In this document: positions 27,684-34,462 of the stretch, one piece after another
Layout: each line of letters opens with the position of its first letter
Numbering within the stretch: the stretch's first letter is position 1
Origin: a virus
Virus record (IMG/VR): IMGVR_UViG_3300020215_000103
Coordinates: 1-35,719 of that record
DNA: 35,719 nt
Strand: one strand, 5' to 3'
The notes under the pieces: generated by a model
Told to the model about the DNA's origin: nothing
Seen by the model: the letters and a program-made list of their open reading frames with translations, nothing else
Databases searched by the model: none
Program-made: the position numbers and the translations under genes

Positions 27684-28861
27684 GCTTTGCTCCTACGCAG
27701 CTCATAGTGGGCACCGCCCGTCTTGAGGTATTTGGCCTCATACACACGCCCTGCGGCGGTGCGAATTTTCGGCAACTTGTGAGTGACCAGAATTTCCGTG
27801 ATGGCGGCCTCCACCTTCTCCTTGCGCTTCTCTTCAGAGGCAAGTGCCTCCCAGGTGGTAATCAGCTCTTCCAGGCGCTGGCCCGTTTGGCCGAGCTTGT
27901 GGGTGTCTTTGGGCCACTGCTTCGGCGGAAGGTTGGTGAGCCACGCACGGCGTGCATCCTCACCGCCCCAGCACTCCTGGGAGAAGGGACAGAAGGCGCA
28001 CCGCATGGAGCCCAACATGGCCTCACGGGGCACATCTTCGGGCTTCTTTGCGTCCACACACTTGCTGATGAGGTTGAACTTCTCTTGCACGCGCTTTGCG
28101 AGCGCGGGCGATGGGCGGAACCTCAGTTCATAGTGGCGGCTGTCATTTTTGTTATATTTATAGATTGCTGCATGATCGACGCCGCGAGCTTGAAGGAACT
28201 CACTGCAAGCGTACAGGTTAAGCTGATATAGATTATCGGAAAGAAAAGCGTCACCCGATTCATTCAGGAATGCCTCCAGGTTGTCAGCGTACCAGCAGGT
28301 ATCTGAAACCTTAGTTAGTGTTTTCATTTGATCGAACTTGGCCAGGGTTTCATCCCAGCGCGTGGCATAGAACGCGGAAAAGCCGTCCTTTTGGCTCTTC
28401 ACGTCCATCACGCATTTGTAATCTTTTGAGACCAGCACCACGTCACAGCTGCCCTCGATCAGTTCGCGCTCACTGTCGGGGTCCAGGCGCTCAAGCTTAA
28501 AGAACGTGAGCACCTGCTGCTTGTAGCGGGGTTGCACAATCTTCAGCAGCTCGAAATTTCGCAGCACGCTGTACTCAACGCTGTGGCCAAGCTCCAAGAG
28601 GCGGTAGACGTGCGGCTCCTTTGGCTCCTGCGGAAAATGCGCATGCCCGCGGTAGCTCATCAGGTCGTAGGCGAGCCTACGTGCACAGTAGCCCGCAGCA
28701 CTTGGGCGAAGGGGGAAGAACTTGTGGCGACCTTCCGCCTTGGCTTCTTCCTCGCGTTTCAGCTTCTCCCTGATTTCGTGGTCCAGGAGATCGGTGTAGC
28801 CAACGGGTGGGCCGAGAATCGTGGGCACTTCCGTGTTTTGGGTCATGGGCATCTTGCTCAT
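27680..28861 (-). CDS. Cas4/RecB-like PD-(D/E)XK nuclease with Fe-S cysteines
   Basis: 393 aa. Nuclease motifs: RPSAAGYCARRLAYDL (Cys59), IEGSCDVVLV (Asp140), CVMDVKSQ (Asp153, Lys155) and YQLNLYA (Gln213-x3-Tyr217). Three further Cys sit at 288, 291 and 297 (MRCAFCPFSQEC), so with Cys59 they form the one-plus-three arrangement that holds a 4Fe-4S cluster in Cas4 and AddB. It is expected to be a DNA exonuclease for recombination or host DNA breakdown, comparable in role to T7 gp6. No cas genes or CRISPR array lie nearby, so 'Cas4-like' refers to the fold only. A repeated promoter-like motif ends 24 bases before the ATG. Confidence 0.85.
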   Translation of the reverse strand: MSKMPMTQNTEVPTILGPPVGYTDLLDHEIREKLKREEEAKAEGRHKFFPLRPSAAGYCARRLAYDLMSYRGHAHFPQEPKEPHVYRLLELGHSVEYSVLRNFELLKIVQPRYKQQVLTFFKLERLDPDSERELIEGSCDVVLVSKDYKCVMDVKSQKDGFSAFYATRWDETLAKFDQMKTLTKVSDTCWYADNLEAFLNESGDAFLSDNLYQLNLYACSEFLQARGVDHAAIYKYNKNDSRHYELRFRPSPALAKRVQEKFNLISKCVDAKKPEDVPREAMLGSMRCAFCPFSQECWGGEDARRAWLTNLPPKQWPKDTHKLGQTGQRLEELITTWEALASEEKRKEKVEAAITEILVTHKLPKIRTAAGRVYEAKYLKTGGAHYELRRSKA

Positions 28862-28884
28862 GTGCTCACCTTCTCAGCTCACCC

Positions 28885-28901
28885 GGAGTAGAGAAAATTT
28901 A
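28885..28901 (-). promoter_or_regulatory. Repeated intergenic motif, copy 3 (17-bp match)
   Basis: Reads TAAATTTTCTCTACTCC on the - strand and begins 1 base after the stop of the DUF1599-like gene. It is 24 bases upstream of the nuclease ATG, where a promoter or processing site would be expected. Confidence 0.6.
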
Positions 28902-28902
28902 T

Positions 28903-29280
28903 TTAATAATGATCCGACGAAAAGGAGGCGCTTCGGTTTGGCTTAGCAGCCAGGTCCGCAAGCTCTTCCTGACGCTTGGCCTGCAGGTAGCCCGCGAAAA
29001 GGTCACAGTAGTTGGCCAGGTCCTGGAGCGTATCCATCACGCTTTCGTCCTTCACCTGGAGTGTCCCGTTTTTGACGAATGAGCCAAGCCGCGCCAGCTT
29101 GTCAGTCATGCGGGTGAGGAAGCCTTGCTCAGCCGAGCAGGCCCCAATCACTTCCACTGCTTTGAAGTTGGCGAAGGGGTCCTGGCTGCCGCCGGTGTAG
29201 TCGGCGTTCTTCGCCCGGGCGATGGCCAGGCGCTTCTCAAACTGTTCCTTCTGAAACGCGAAGAATTCTTCCTTAGTCAT
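28903..29280 (-). CDS. DUF1599 / nucleotide-modification-associated protein (MazG-like)
   Basis: 125 aa from ATG 29280, chosen for AAGGAG 7 bases upstream. It has the family pattern: KNADYTGGSQDPFANFK (25-40), TRMTDKLARL (57-65) and VKDESVMDTLQDLANYCDLF (77-95), where the Asp/Glu residues are the likely metal ligands of an all-alpha pyrophosphohydrolase-like fold. Members are frequent in phages and are thought to act on nucleotide pools or base modification. Its neighbour is the DNA nuclease gene, in line with a role in DNA metabolism. Confidence 0.8.
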   Translation of the reverse strand: MTKEEFFAFQKEQFEKRLAIARAKNADYTGGSQDPFANFKAVEVIGACSAEQGFLTRMTDKLARLGSFVKNGTLQVKDESVMDTLQDLANYCDLFAGYLQAKRQEELADLAAKPNRSASFSSDHY

Positions 29281-29410
29281 TTGTCTTCTCCTTTTGACAA
29301 AACCCGCACAGCGGGCACTTGAGCCACTCATGCAGCTCCGGGTGTGGACGCAGCAGGGCCACGTGACACTCGGGGCAAATCTTCAACTTGATGGCGGTGA
29401 GGCGACTCAA
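29273..29410 (-). CDS. 45-aa zinc-ribbon protein
   Basis: A short gene starting at TTG 29410, which overlaps the SGNH gene's stop (TTGA), with GAGG 7 bases upstream. The product contains KICPECHVALLRP and KCPLCGFCQKEK, that is two CxxC pairs about 20 residues apart, a typical zinc ribbon. It overlaps the following ATG by 8 bases and carries that gene's AAGGAG ribosome site. Start codon choice is uncertain; another TTG lies 24 bases further in. Confidence 0.6.
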   Translation of the reverse strand: MSRLTAIKLKICPECHVALLRPHPELHEWLKCPLCGFCQKEKTND

Positions 29411-30717
29411 GCGAGCGCCTCGGCCACTCCGGCAGCCAGTTCATCGGCAAGCAGGGCGCTGCCTGCGTCCTTCAGGTGCGTTTGATCGGTTTCGTAATAG
29501 GTGGTGTTGGTTTCAGCGCCGGGAGCGCCAATGCTCGCAATGGCCGCGGGGTCCGCCAGGCCATCAGCAAAAGTTGTGTAATTGCTCCTGAGCCATGTGT
29601 TGAATGCCACGCGGTCGGCTTCAAAGCTCTGGTTGTTACCTGCCACCACACGGCGGGGGAGGAGTGTAGTCACCACCACTTTCCAGCCCGCCGTCTGCCT
29701 GGCCGTGCAATAGGATTGCAGGGTGGTTTGGATTGTGCTTCGCACGGCCCCGCTTGCAATGAGTGAGTTGGTGCCTTCCACCACCACCAGCACGTTGTCT
29801 CTGCCCTCGCGCAAGAGGGCATCCGTCGCCTGGGCGTTAGATGCAATGTGCTCAGTGGTGCGCCCCACGTAGGAGCGCATGACGATGGTGCTTGGATCTA
29901 TGGAAAGGAGCCGAGCCAGCTCACACACGGGCGGCGTGTCCTTATCGTTTGAGGCCACCACCAGGCTGTTGCCCTCAATCACGATGTTGTAGAGGGATGA
30001 GGGTGAGGACGTGCCCCAATCGGTGGAGATGCGGCGCATGGCGCTTTTAAATTCCGCATCACTGAGTACCCGGCTCCACAGCCAAAGGGCTCCTAGACGG
30101 ATGTCACCAGGGTTTGAGGCACCACCGCGGGCACAAAGCTGCATCGTGGTGAGCGGGTAGCTGGCAGTCTGCCCGGTGCCAGCGAACATGGGGCGGATGG
30201 GCTCACGGTTGATGGCAGCTGTCGTGGTGCCTGCAGCCGAGCGTACACCGTAGGTGACGGCGCGGAATTTTGGAATGCCGTAGGCAGAGAAGTCATCCCC
30301 AAGAGCCCCCATGCGAAGGTTGGAAGCGAAGCCCAGCACGCGAAGCGTGTTGGTTTTATCACACAGGATTCCGTTGTAATTGTTGTCATGCTTGCTGAAC
30401 ACGGCGATGGCCGTGCAGGCGTTCGCGTCAACTGAGGAGAAGGGGACAACACTTTCCAGGTATTGGCCTAGCGCCTTACTGAAATAGATGCCGCCGCGGC
30501 CAGAAAAAAGCGTGCTGTCATAGCTGGGGTTGCGGCTCACGCCTGCCGCGGAAGTGGCGAAGTGGTGGCCGTTACCCGACATGTCGCGCATCTCATCCAC
30601 CCGTGCGCCAGTGAGTGTGAGACTATCCACACGGCGCGCATTGAGATGGCAAACCAGCCCCGTGGACGGGATGCGTCCGCGGGGCTGGCTGATGTGGATG
30701 GAGGAGTCGAAATTCAT
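29407..30717 (-). CDS. LamG-like plus SGNH/GDSL hydrolase
   Basis: 436 aa. Residues 1-230 form a LamG-type jelly roll (GLVCHLNARRVDSLT, DMSGNGHHF, LGALWLWSRVLSDAEFKSAM). Residues 240-436 form an SGNH hydrolase: block I VIEGNSLVV (Ser251, with Asn where GDS is usual), Gly285 in VGRTT, block III VEGTNSL (Asn317) and block V DQTHLKDAG (Asp411, His414). It probably removes acetyl or other ester groups from a surface glycan after binding it. It is odd that it is read leftward among replication genes, far from the virion operon. There is no signal peptide. Coupled to the FmdB-type gene by ATGA. Confidence 0.75.
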   Translation of the reverse strand: MNFDSSIHISQPRGRIPSTGLVCHLNARRVDSLTLTGARVDEMRDMSGNGHHFATSAAGVSRNPSYDSTLFSGRGGIYFSKALGQYLESVVPFSSVDANACTAIAVFSKHDNNYNGILCDKTNTLRVLGFASNLRMGALGDDFSAYGIPKFRAVTYGVRSAAGTTTAAINREPIRPMFAGTGQTASYPLTTMQLCARGGASNPGDIRLGALWLWSRVLSDAEFKSAMRRISTDWGTSSPSSLYNIVIEGNSLVVASNDKDTPPVCELARLLSIDPSTIVMRSYVGRTTEHIASNAQATDALLREGRDNVLVVVEGTNSLIASGAVRSTIQTTLQSYCTARQTAGWKVVVTTLLPRRVVAGNNQSFEADRVAFNTWLRSNYTTFADGLADPAAIASIGAPGAETNTTYYETDQTHLKDAGSALLADELAAGVAEALA

Positions 30718-30923
30718 TTCTTTCTTCCTGCAAAGGCCCCCGCGCTCTTAGGCCGGGTGCTGGCCCCGTTCTTCCCATGGATGGTGTAGCCCGCAAAGCT
30801 GAGGAGCTTTTGCATGGGGCTGCCACACTCCTCGCACGTCACCTGGGTATCGGATGCCACGTTGGCTTCCACCTGCTGCTCGCAGCTGGGATTGAGGCAC
30901 TTGAAATCAAAGATGGGGCACAT
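30714..30923 (-). CDS. FmdB-type zinc-ribbon protein
   Basis: 69 aa. The start MCPIFDFKCLNPSCEQQVEA and VTCEECGSPMQKLLSFAGYT fit the FmdB family: an aromatic-x-C-x4-C knuckle, then CxxCG-x2-M, a hydrophobic stretch and a basic C-terminal tail. Such proteins bind zinc and are annotated as regulators in bacteria; phages often carry them. Translation is coupled on both sides (TAATG and ATGA). Confidence 0.75.
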   Translation of the reverse strand: MCPIFDFKCLNPSCEQQVEANVASDTQVTCEECGSPMQKLLSFAGYTIHGKNGASTRPKSAGAFAGRKK

Positions 30924-31183
30924 TAGGCGGCCTCCTTTTCTTCCATGTAACGCTCGCCCAGCTCATACTCAGTGTTTTGGGTGATGGCGCGCTTGTAATC
31001 TGGGTCCACATGCACCAGCTGCGTGGTGCACACCCAAGTGCCGTCGGGCCGCTCTGGGTGGTTGAACACCTGGCCGATGAGGCGGTGAGTGGAGGGAGCA
31101 ATCTCCCAGTGCTCAAGCCGCGCCTTGGCCTTCACCTTTTTGACGTATTGGGGAAACAGTTCCAGCTGCTCTTCCTTTTCCAT
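30923..31183 (-). CDS. Small hypothetical phage protein
   Basis: 86 aa, AAGGAG 7 bases before the ATG. Contains RLIGQVFNHPERPDGTWVCT and TQLVHVDPDYKRAITQNTEY, a short beta-rich domain frequently seen in phage genomes but of unknown function as far as I know. It overlaps the next gene by one base. Confidence 0.65.
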   Translation of the reverse strand: MEKEEQLELFPQYVKKVKAKARLEHWEIAPSTHRLIGQVFNHPERPDGTWVCTTQLVHVDPDYKRAITQNTEYELGERYMEEKEAA

Positions 31184-31193
31184 GCTCTGCTCC

Positions 31194-31469
31194 TTAGGCT
31201 GCTTTCAGCAGCGTCTCTTCAATGAGAAATGGCTTGAAGCCCTCTTCCCTGAGCTGTCCAAGCCTCTTCCACACCAGCGCGCCCGTCCGTGCGTGCTGGA
31301 ACACATAAGCGTCTTTGGCCATGCCGACATAATGGAACACCTCAAAGCGCGAAGGCGCGTTGGCGTCTTCCCACTGAGCCCACACCCGGCAACCAAACAA
31401 GGAGTTGCCCTTCACCATGTGACGACGCTCCCAAGCATCATCAGGGCAGCCATACTGAGGCAAAACCAA
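31194..31469 (-). CDS. Small hypothetical protein after polymerase
   Basis: 91 aa if it starts at TTG 31469 (AGGAG 13 bases upstream). An ATG at 31418 with GGGAG 9 bases before it is an alternative start giving 74 aa. Beta-rich (SLFGCRVWAQWEDANAPSRF, EVFHYVGMAKDAYVFQHART). Not recognised. It lies 28 bases after the polymerase stop. Confidence 0.55.
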   Translation of the reverse strand: MVLPQYGCPDDAWERRHMVKGNSLFGCRVWAQWEDANAPSRFEVFHYVGMAKDAYVFQHARTGALVWKRLGQLREEGFKPFLIEETLLKAA

Positions 31470-31497
31470 ACGGCCAGCCGCTCCTGCGGCGACAGTC

Positions 31498-33417
31498 TCA
31501 CTTTTCCCACACTGTGCTCACTTTCCCCTCCACCGCCAGCGGGATGAGCCCGTAGGGTGTCGGCAGTTTGTAATCCGTCATCACGCGGGTGAGGATGCTT
31601 ACACAATCATCCGCACATCCCGCGGGCACTTCAGCCACAATGGCGTCGTGTTCAAGCAGCAGCACATGAGCGTCCGTGCCGCGGGCGTCCCACTCCTTTT
31701 GCGCCTTGTTCGCGGCATCGAGCACCAAATCCGAGGCACTGCCTTGCACCAGGGTGTTGAGGCCCGTCATGTGGATGTCAGCAGGCTTGATGGAAAACAT
31801 CCGGCCCATGATGTTGGTGTACGGCCCCCTGAGGAGGGCCTTCTTCAACAGCTCGCGGAACGCGAACACATCCGAATAATAGGCTTGGAAACGTGACAAA
31901 CGCCCCTTCACCTCTTCATCGCTCCACTTAAAGCCACGCTTCATGCCGCTCTGCTTGAGGATGTCCTGGCCCGCGCCGTACATGATGGCCAATCCCACCT
32001 CTTTGCCCACCTCACGGTGAAGCGGGTGAGCCTTCTTAATGTCGGCTGCCTTCACACCCTCAAGCTCCGGGAAGAAGGCAAGAGTGGTGTGGGCGTGGAA
32101 GTCCTCGCCGCTAATCAGGATGCGGCACAGGTTGTGGTCTTGAGACAGGTAGGCCAGAATGCGTGGCTCAATGGCGCTTTCATCGTAGGTGAGGAGCGTG
32201 TAGCCGGGGCGCGCGGTGAAAAGCTTTTTGAGTGAGCCGGGCACTTGCTGAAGGTTGGGGCTGCTTGAACTGAGGCGGCCCGTGCGTGCGCCGGTTGCGT
32301 TGAAGGTACAGTGGATGACGCCGTCCACGGCCTTCTCCCGGTAGGACGGAAAGAACGCGCTCACCAACTTCTTTTGCTTGCGGTATTCCAGGAAGGTGCG
32401 GATGTCCTCGCGCTCCTCAGCCAGGCGCTTGAGCACGGGTTTGCCGGTGCTTTCCTCTTCATCAAAGCCTACGATGTTGAGGCCCAAGTGCTCCTTAAGC
32501 AGCCACTTGAGTTGAGCCGGGCTATCCAAGTTGAAGGGCTCAAGCCGCTCCATGGCCTTAGCTGCCAAGTGCCGATAGCGCGCATCAATGCGGTCAATCT
32601 TCTCAGGCGTCTTCTCTTTCAGCTTCTCCACCGCGGCCAGGGCCTTCACCTGATAGGCTTCATCCAGCTCCATCTGCTGCTTGAAACGGTAGGCGGCGAA
32701 GGCCGGGGCCCAAAGGGCGTCGAGCTGTTCTTTGGTGGAGGCCGCGATCCGTGCAGCCTCTCTTTCAGCGCCTTCCATGGCTTCAAAATCGAGCCGTACC
32801 CCACGCAGCTCCATGCGAAGCAGCAGCTTGGTCCAGGGCAGGAGCTTGTCCATGTAGAAACTGAAGCTGCCCTCATTCCACGCCATGTCAGCCAGCTTGA
32901 AGTGGAGCCGGTAGGTGTACTCGGCATCCTTCAACACGTAGCTTTCGCTCGCGTGGTTGGTGGGATCTTCCCAAAAGGGCTCAACACCCAAAAAGTAGGG
33001 GGCCAGGGTTTTCAGGCTGTGGCCTTTGGCCTCGCGGTGCGTGGAGCCCCGCGGCAGCAGCTTGTTGCGCGCCTTGCGCTCTTCCTCATACTTGGCAAGC
33101 CAGGCGTCAGGAATTTTGTGCGTGCAGGTGGCAGCCAGCAGCTGCGTGTCGCCCACCCAGCGAGCCACCGGCACGTGCACGCCGTGGGTGGCTAGCTGCC
33201 GGAGGTCCCACTTCAGGTTGTGGCCAATGAAAGTGGCATCAGGATGAAAAGCAAGAAAATCATCAAACTCACCCAAATCGGTGAAAGTGACAGCATCGTC
33301 GGGGCTCCATAGTCCAATGATGGTGATGCGGTTGTGATGGGGTGAAAGCGCGTGCTCACACTTGGTGGCGCATCCGCGGGCGCATGCCGTTTCGATGTCG
33401 AGCGCGTAAAGGCTCAT
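31498..33417 (-). CDS. polA: DNA polymerase A with 3'-5' exonuclease
   Basis: 639 aa, the short phage form without a 5' nuclease. Exonuclease: Asp7/Glu9 (ALDIET), Asn67 and Asp71 (IGHNLKWDL), Tyr160 and Asp164 (YVLKD). Polymerase: TGRLSSSSPNLQQVP (379-393), motif A LLTYDESAIEPRIL (Asp412), motif B Arg468, Lys472, Leu476, Tyr480-Gly481 (HREVGKEVGLAIMYG), and motif C LLLEHDAIVAEV (His590, Asp591, Ala592). Leu476 aligns with E. coli Phe762. In virioplankton PolA, Leu at this site has been linked with temperate phages, which fits the integrase here. Ala592 replaces the usual Glu of HDE. It should replicate phage DNA. The ribosome site is GAGGGGAAG. Confidence 0.93.
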   Translation of the reverse strand: MSLYALDIETACARGCATKCEHALSPHHNRITIIGLWSPDDAVTFTDLGEFDDFLAFHPDATFIGHNLKWDLRQLATHGVHVPVARWVGDTQLLAATCTHKIPDAWLAKYEEERKARNKLLPRGSTHREAKGHSLKTLAPYFLGVEPFWEDPTNHASESYVLKDAEYTYRLHFKLADMAWNEGSFSFYMDKLLPWTKLLLRMELRGVRLDFEAMEGAEREAARIAASTKEQLDALWAPAFAAYRFKQQMELDEAYQVKALAAVEKLKEKTPEKIDRIDARYRHLAAKAMERLEPFNLDSPAQLKWLLKEHLGLNIVGFDEEESTGKPVLKRLAEEREDIRTFLEYRKQKKLVSAFFPSYREKAVDGVIHCTFNATGARTGRLSSSSPNLQQVPGSLKKLFTARPGYTLLTYDESAIEPRILAYLSQDHNLCRILISGEDFHAHTTLAFFPELEGVKAADIKKAHPLHREVGKEVGLAIMYGAGQDILKQSGMKRGFKWSDEEVKGRLSRFQAYYSDVFAFRELLKKALLRGPYTNIMGRMFSIKPADIHMTGLNTLVQGSASDLVLDAANKAQKEWDARGTDAHVLLLEHDAIVAEVPAGCADDCVSILTRVMTDYKLPTPYGLIPLAVEGKVSTVWEK

Positions 33418-33535
33418 CGCTGTCTTCCCCTCTTTGTGAGGGAGAAAGTATCAGCGGCTGGCAGCTTTGCAAGCCTGTAACTTGCAGATTTACAATTTTT
33501 CTATTGCCGCCCCACGCTAGCGCGGTGCTCGCGCT
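33418..33535 (-). promoter_or_regulatory. Leader/control region of the polymerase gene
   Basis: 118 bases without a gene. The near-palindrome CTGCAAGTTACAG (33487-33475, - strand) also occurs at the start of recombinase 2 (26106-26094). Overlapping dyads TGCAAG/CTTGCA (33468-33473, 33481-33486) lie in the same place. A weak -35/-10 pair (TTGCAA, then GATACT) follows. Possible operator-controlled promoter. Confidence 0.42.
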
Positions 33536-33853
33536 CTATTCGCCGCGTCGAATGGCAGAAATGTAGGCGCGAAACTCATCGCGATCCTCGCGGAGCTTGG
33601 CGCTGCGGCCCGTGCTCTTGCGCTTGCAGTAGCGGAAAAGCTCAAAGGCGTATTCCTGGGGCATGAGGATGTCATTGTCAGCCTCGGCAAAGGGGAGGAA
33701 AAATTCCTCCCCCGTGCCGTTGTCCGCACACCAGGCGCCCTGGTTTGCGACATCAATCACGCACACGGGCCCCTTTGGGGCCGTGCCACATGAGGTGAGG
33801 CTAAAGGTCACTAAGAATGTCAGAAAGCATCTTTGCAGCAGCTTTTTTCTCAT
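33536..33853 (-). CDS. Lipoprotein (possible outer spanin)
   Basis: 105 aa with a signal peptide type II: MRKKLLQRCF, a hydrophobic core (LTFLVTFS) and the lipobox LTSC, cleaved before Cys22. The mature part is acidic and then basic at the end. An outer-membrane lipoprotein overlapping an upstream small gene by 53 bases in another frame is the arrangement of Rz1-like spanins. However, it is longer than Rz1, and the upstream protein is not a clear inner spanin. It could instead be a superinfection-exclusion (Cor- or Llp-like) lipoprotein. Confidence 0.65.
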   Translation of the reverse strand: MRKKLLQRCFLTFLVTFSLTSCGTAPKGPVCVIDVANQGAWCADNGTGEEFFLPFAEADNDILMPQEYAFELFRYCKRKSTGRSAKLREDRDEFRAYISAIRRGE

Positions 33854-33992
33854 TGGGAGTCTTCGCGTGATTGACGGCCTTTTGCACTTCGCCGAGCTTC
33901 TGGAACCACTTCTCCCCAGCGTTCTTCTTAAAAAACTGGAAGATGTCCTTCAGCATGAGGCAAAAGCTGATGAATTCTTTAATAAGACTCAT
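33801..33992 (-). CDS. Small basic helical protein
   Basis: 63 aa; the ATG follows the upstream stop directly, with no ribosome site of its own, so translation is coupled. N-terminal mildly hydrophobic amphipathic segment (LIKEFISFCLMLKDIFQFFK) and a basic helical remainder (KAVNHAKTPNEKKAAAKMLS). The first part might sit in or on a membrane. It overlaps the lipoprotein gene. A lysis-cluster role is suggested by neighbours only. Confidence 0.55.
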   Translation of the reverse strand: MSLIKEFISFCLMLKDIFQFFKKNAGEKWFQKLGEVQKAVNHAKTPNEKKAAAKMLSDILSDL

Positions 33993-34265
33993 TTACTTTT
34001 TAGCCGGGAGCTTGATGCTGAGAATGAAGTCGGCCAGGAACGCCACCAGCTTCAACGCTTTGCTGCCTTCAGCCTTTGCCAGAAGCATGTCGTCTTTCTC
34101 TGACTTGGTGAGCTTCACCACGACACCGAGCACCTCACGCAGTGGCTTCATCACCATGCGAGCTGAGCCGATGATCATCGCGAGAAGAGCCAGGGCCTGA
34201 GCCACAGCGCCGAATTGTCCAGCCAGGGCCTCAAGCGCGGCTTTTGCCAAAAGTTCCATATCCAT
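33993..34265 (-). CDS. Small membrane protein (holin-like candidate)
   Basis: 90 aa; AAGGAG about 8 bases upstream of the ATG. A hydrophobic segment (FGAVAQALALLAMIIGSARM) is followed by a second one (VLGVVVKLT) and later LVAFLADFILSIKLPAKK with a basic end. Small size, hydrophobic helices and a basic tail are holin-like features, and the two following genes include a lipoprotein. No endolysin is adjacent, so the call is tentative. Confidence 0.55.
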   Translation of the reverse strand: MDMELLAKAALEALAGQFGAVAQALALLAMIIGSARMVMKPLREVLGVVVKLTKSEKDDMLLAKAEGSKALKLVAFLADFILSIKLPAKK

Positions 34266-34330
34266 TTTGTTTTCTCCTTAAGGGCCCCGGGCATCGGGGC
34301 GCCCCGTATTTTAACAGGGCGCTGGGTGCG

Positions 34331-34369
34331 AAAAGGGCCGCCCCTGCCGTCCTTGGCGGGAAGCGGCCC
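34331..34369 (-). terminator. Intrinsic terminator
   Basis: On the - strand GGGCCGC pairs with GCGGCCC, with an inner stem CCCGCC / GGCAGGG, followed by TTTTC. It ends transcripts from the upstream gene cluster before the holin-like gene. Confidence 0.75.
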
Positions 34370-34443
34370 CGAAGAGAGGAGTAACAGAGAGTACATGCGC
34401 CCTGGATGCAGCAGGGACACACCCATTTTGTACAGCCGCCGAA

Positions 34444-34455
34444 GAAGTAGAGAAA
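34444..34455 (-). promoter_or_regulatory. Repeated intergenic motif, copy 4 (one mismatch)
   Basis: Reads TTTCTCTACTTC on the - strand and starts 7 bases after the upstream stop codon. A short hairpin AGCGG/CCGCT spans that stop and runs straight into the motif, as at copy 1. Confidence 0.5.
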
Positions 34456-34462
34456 GCGGCGC

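Larger units (their letters stand above)
34266..34462 (-). other. 197-base gap: motif copy, possible small transcript, terminator
   Basis: No gene is visible. At its upstream end lies motif copy 4; at 34369-34331 is an intrinsic terminator. The roughly 75-115 bases between could be a small RNA or the trailer of the upstream gene. A further GC-rich hairpin (34281-34305) precedes the holin-like gene's ribosome site. Confidence 0.5.

Noticed and set aside
32311-33195. Long + strand open frame (294 codons) inside polA
   Set aside because: The - strand polA motifs are complete and continuous through this stretch; the + frame has no recognisable features.
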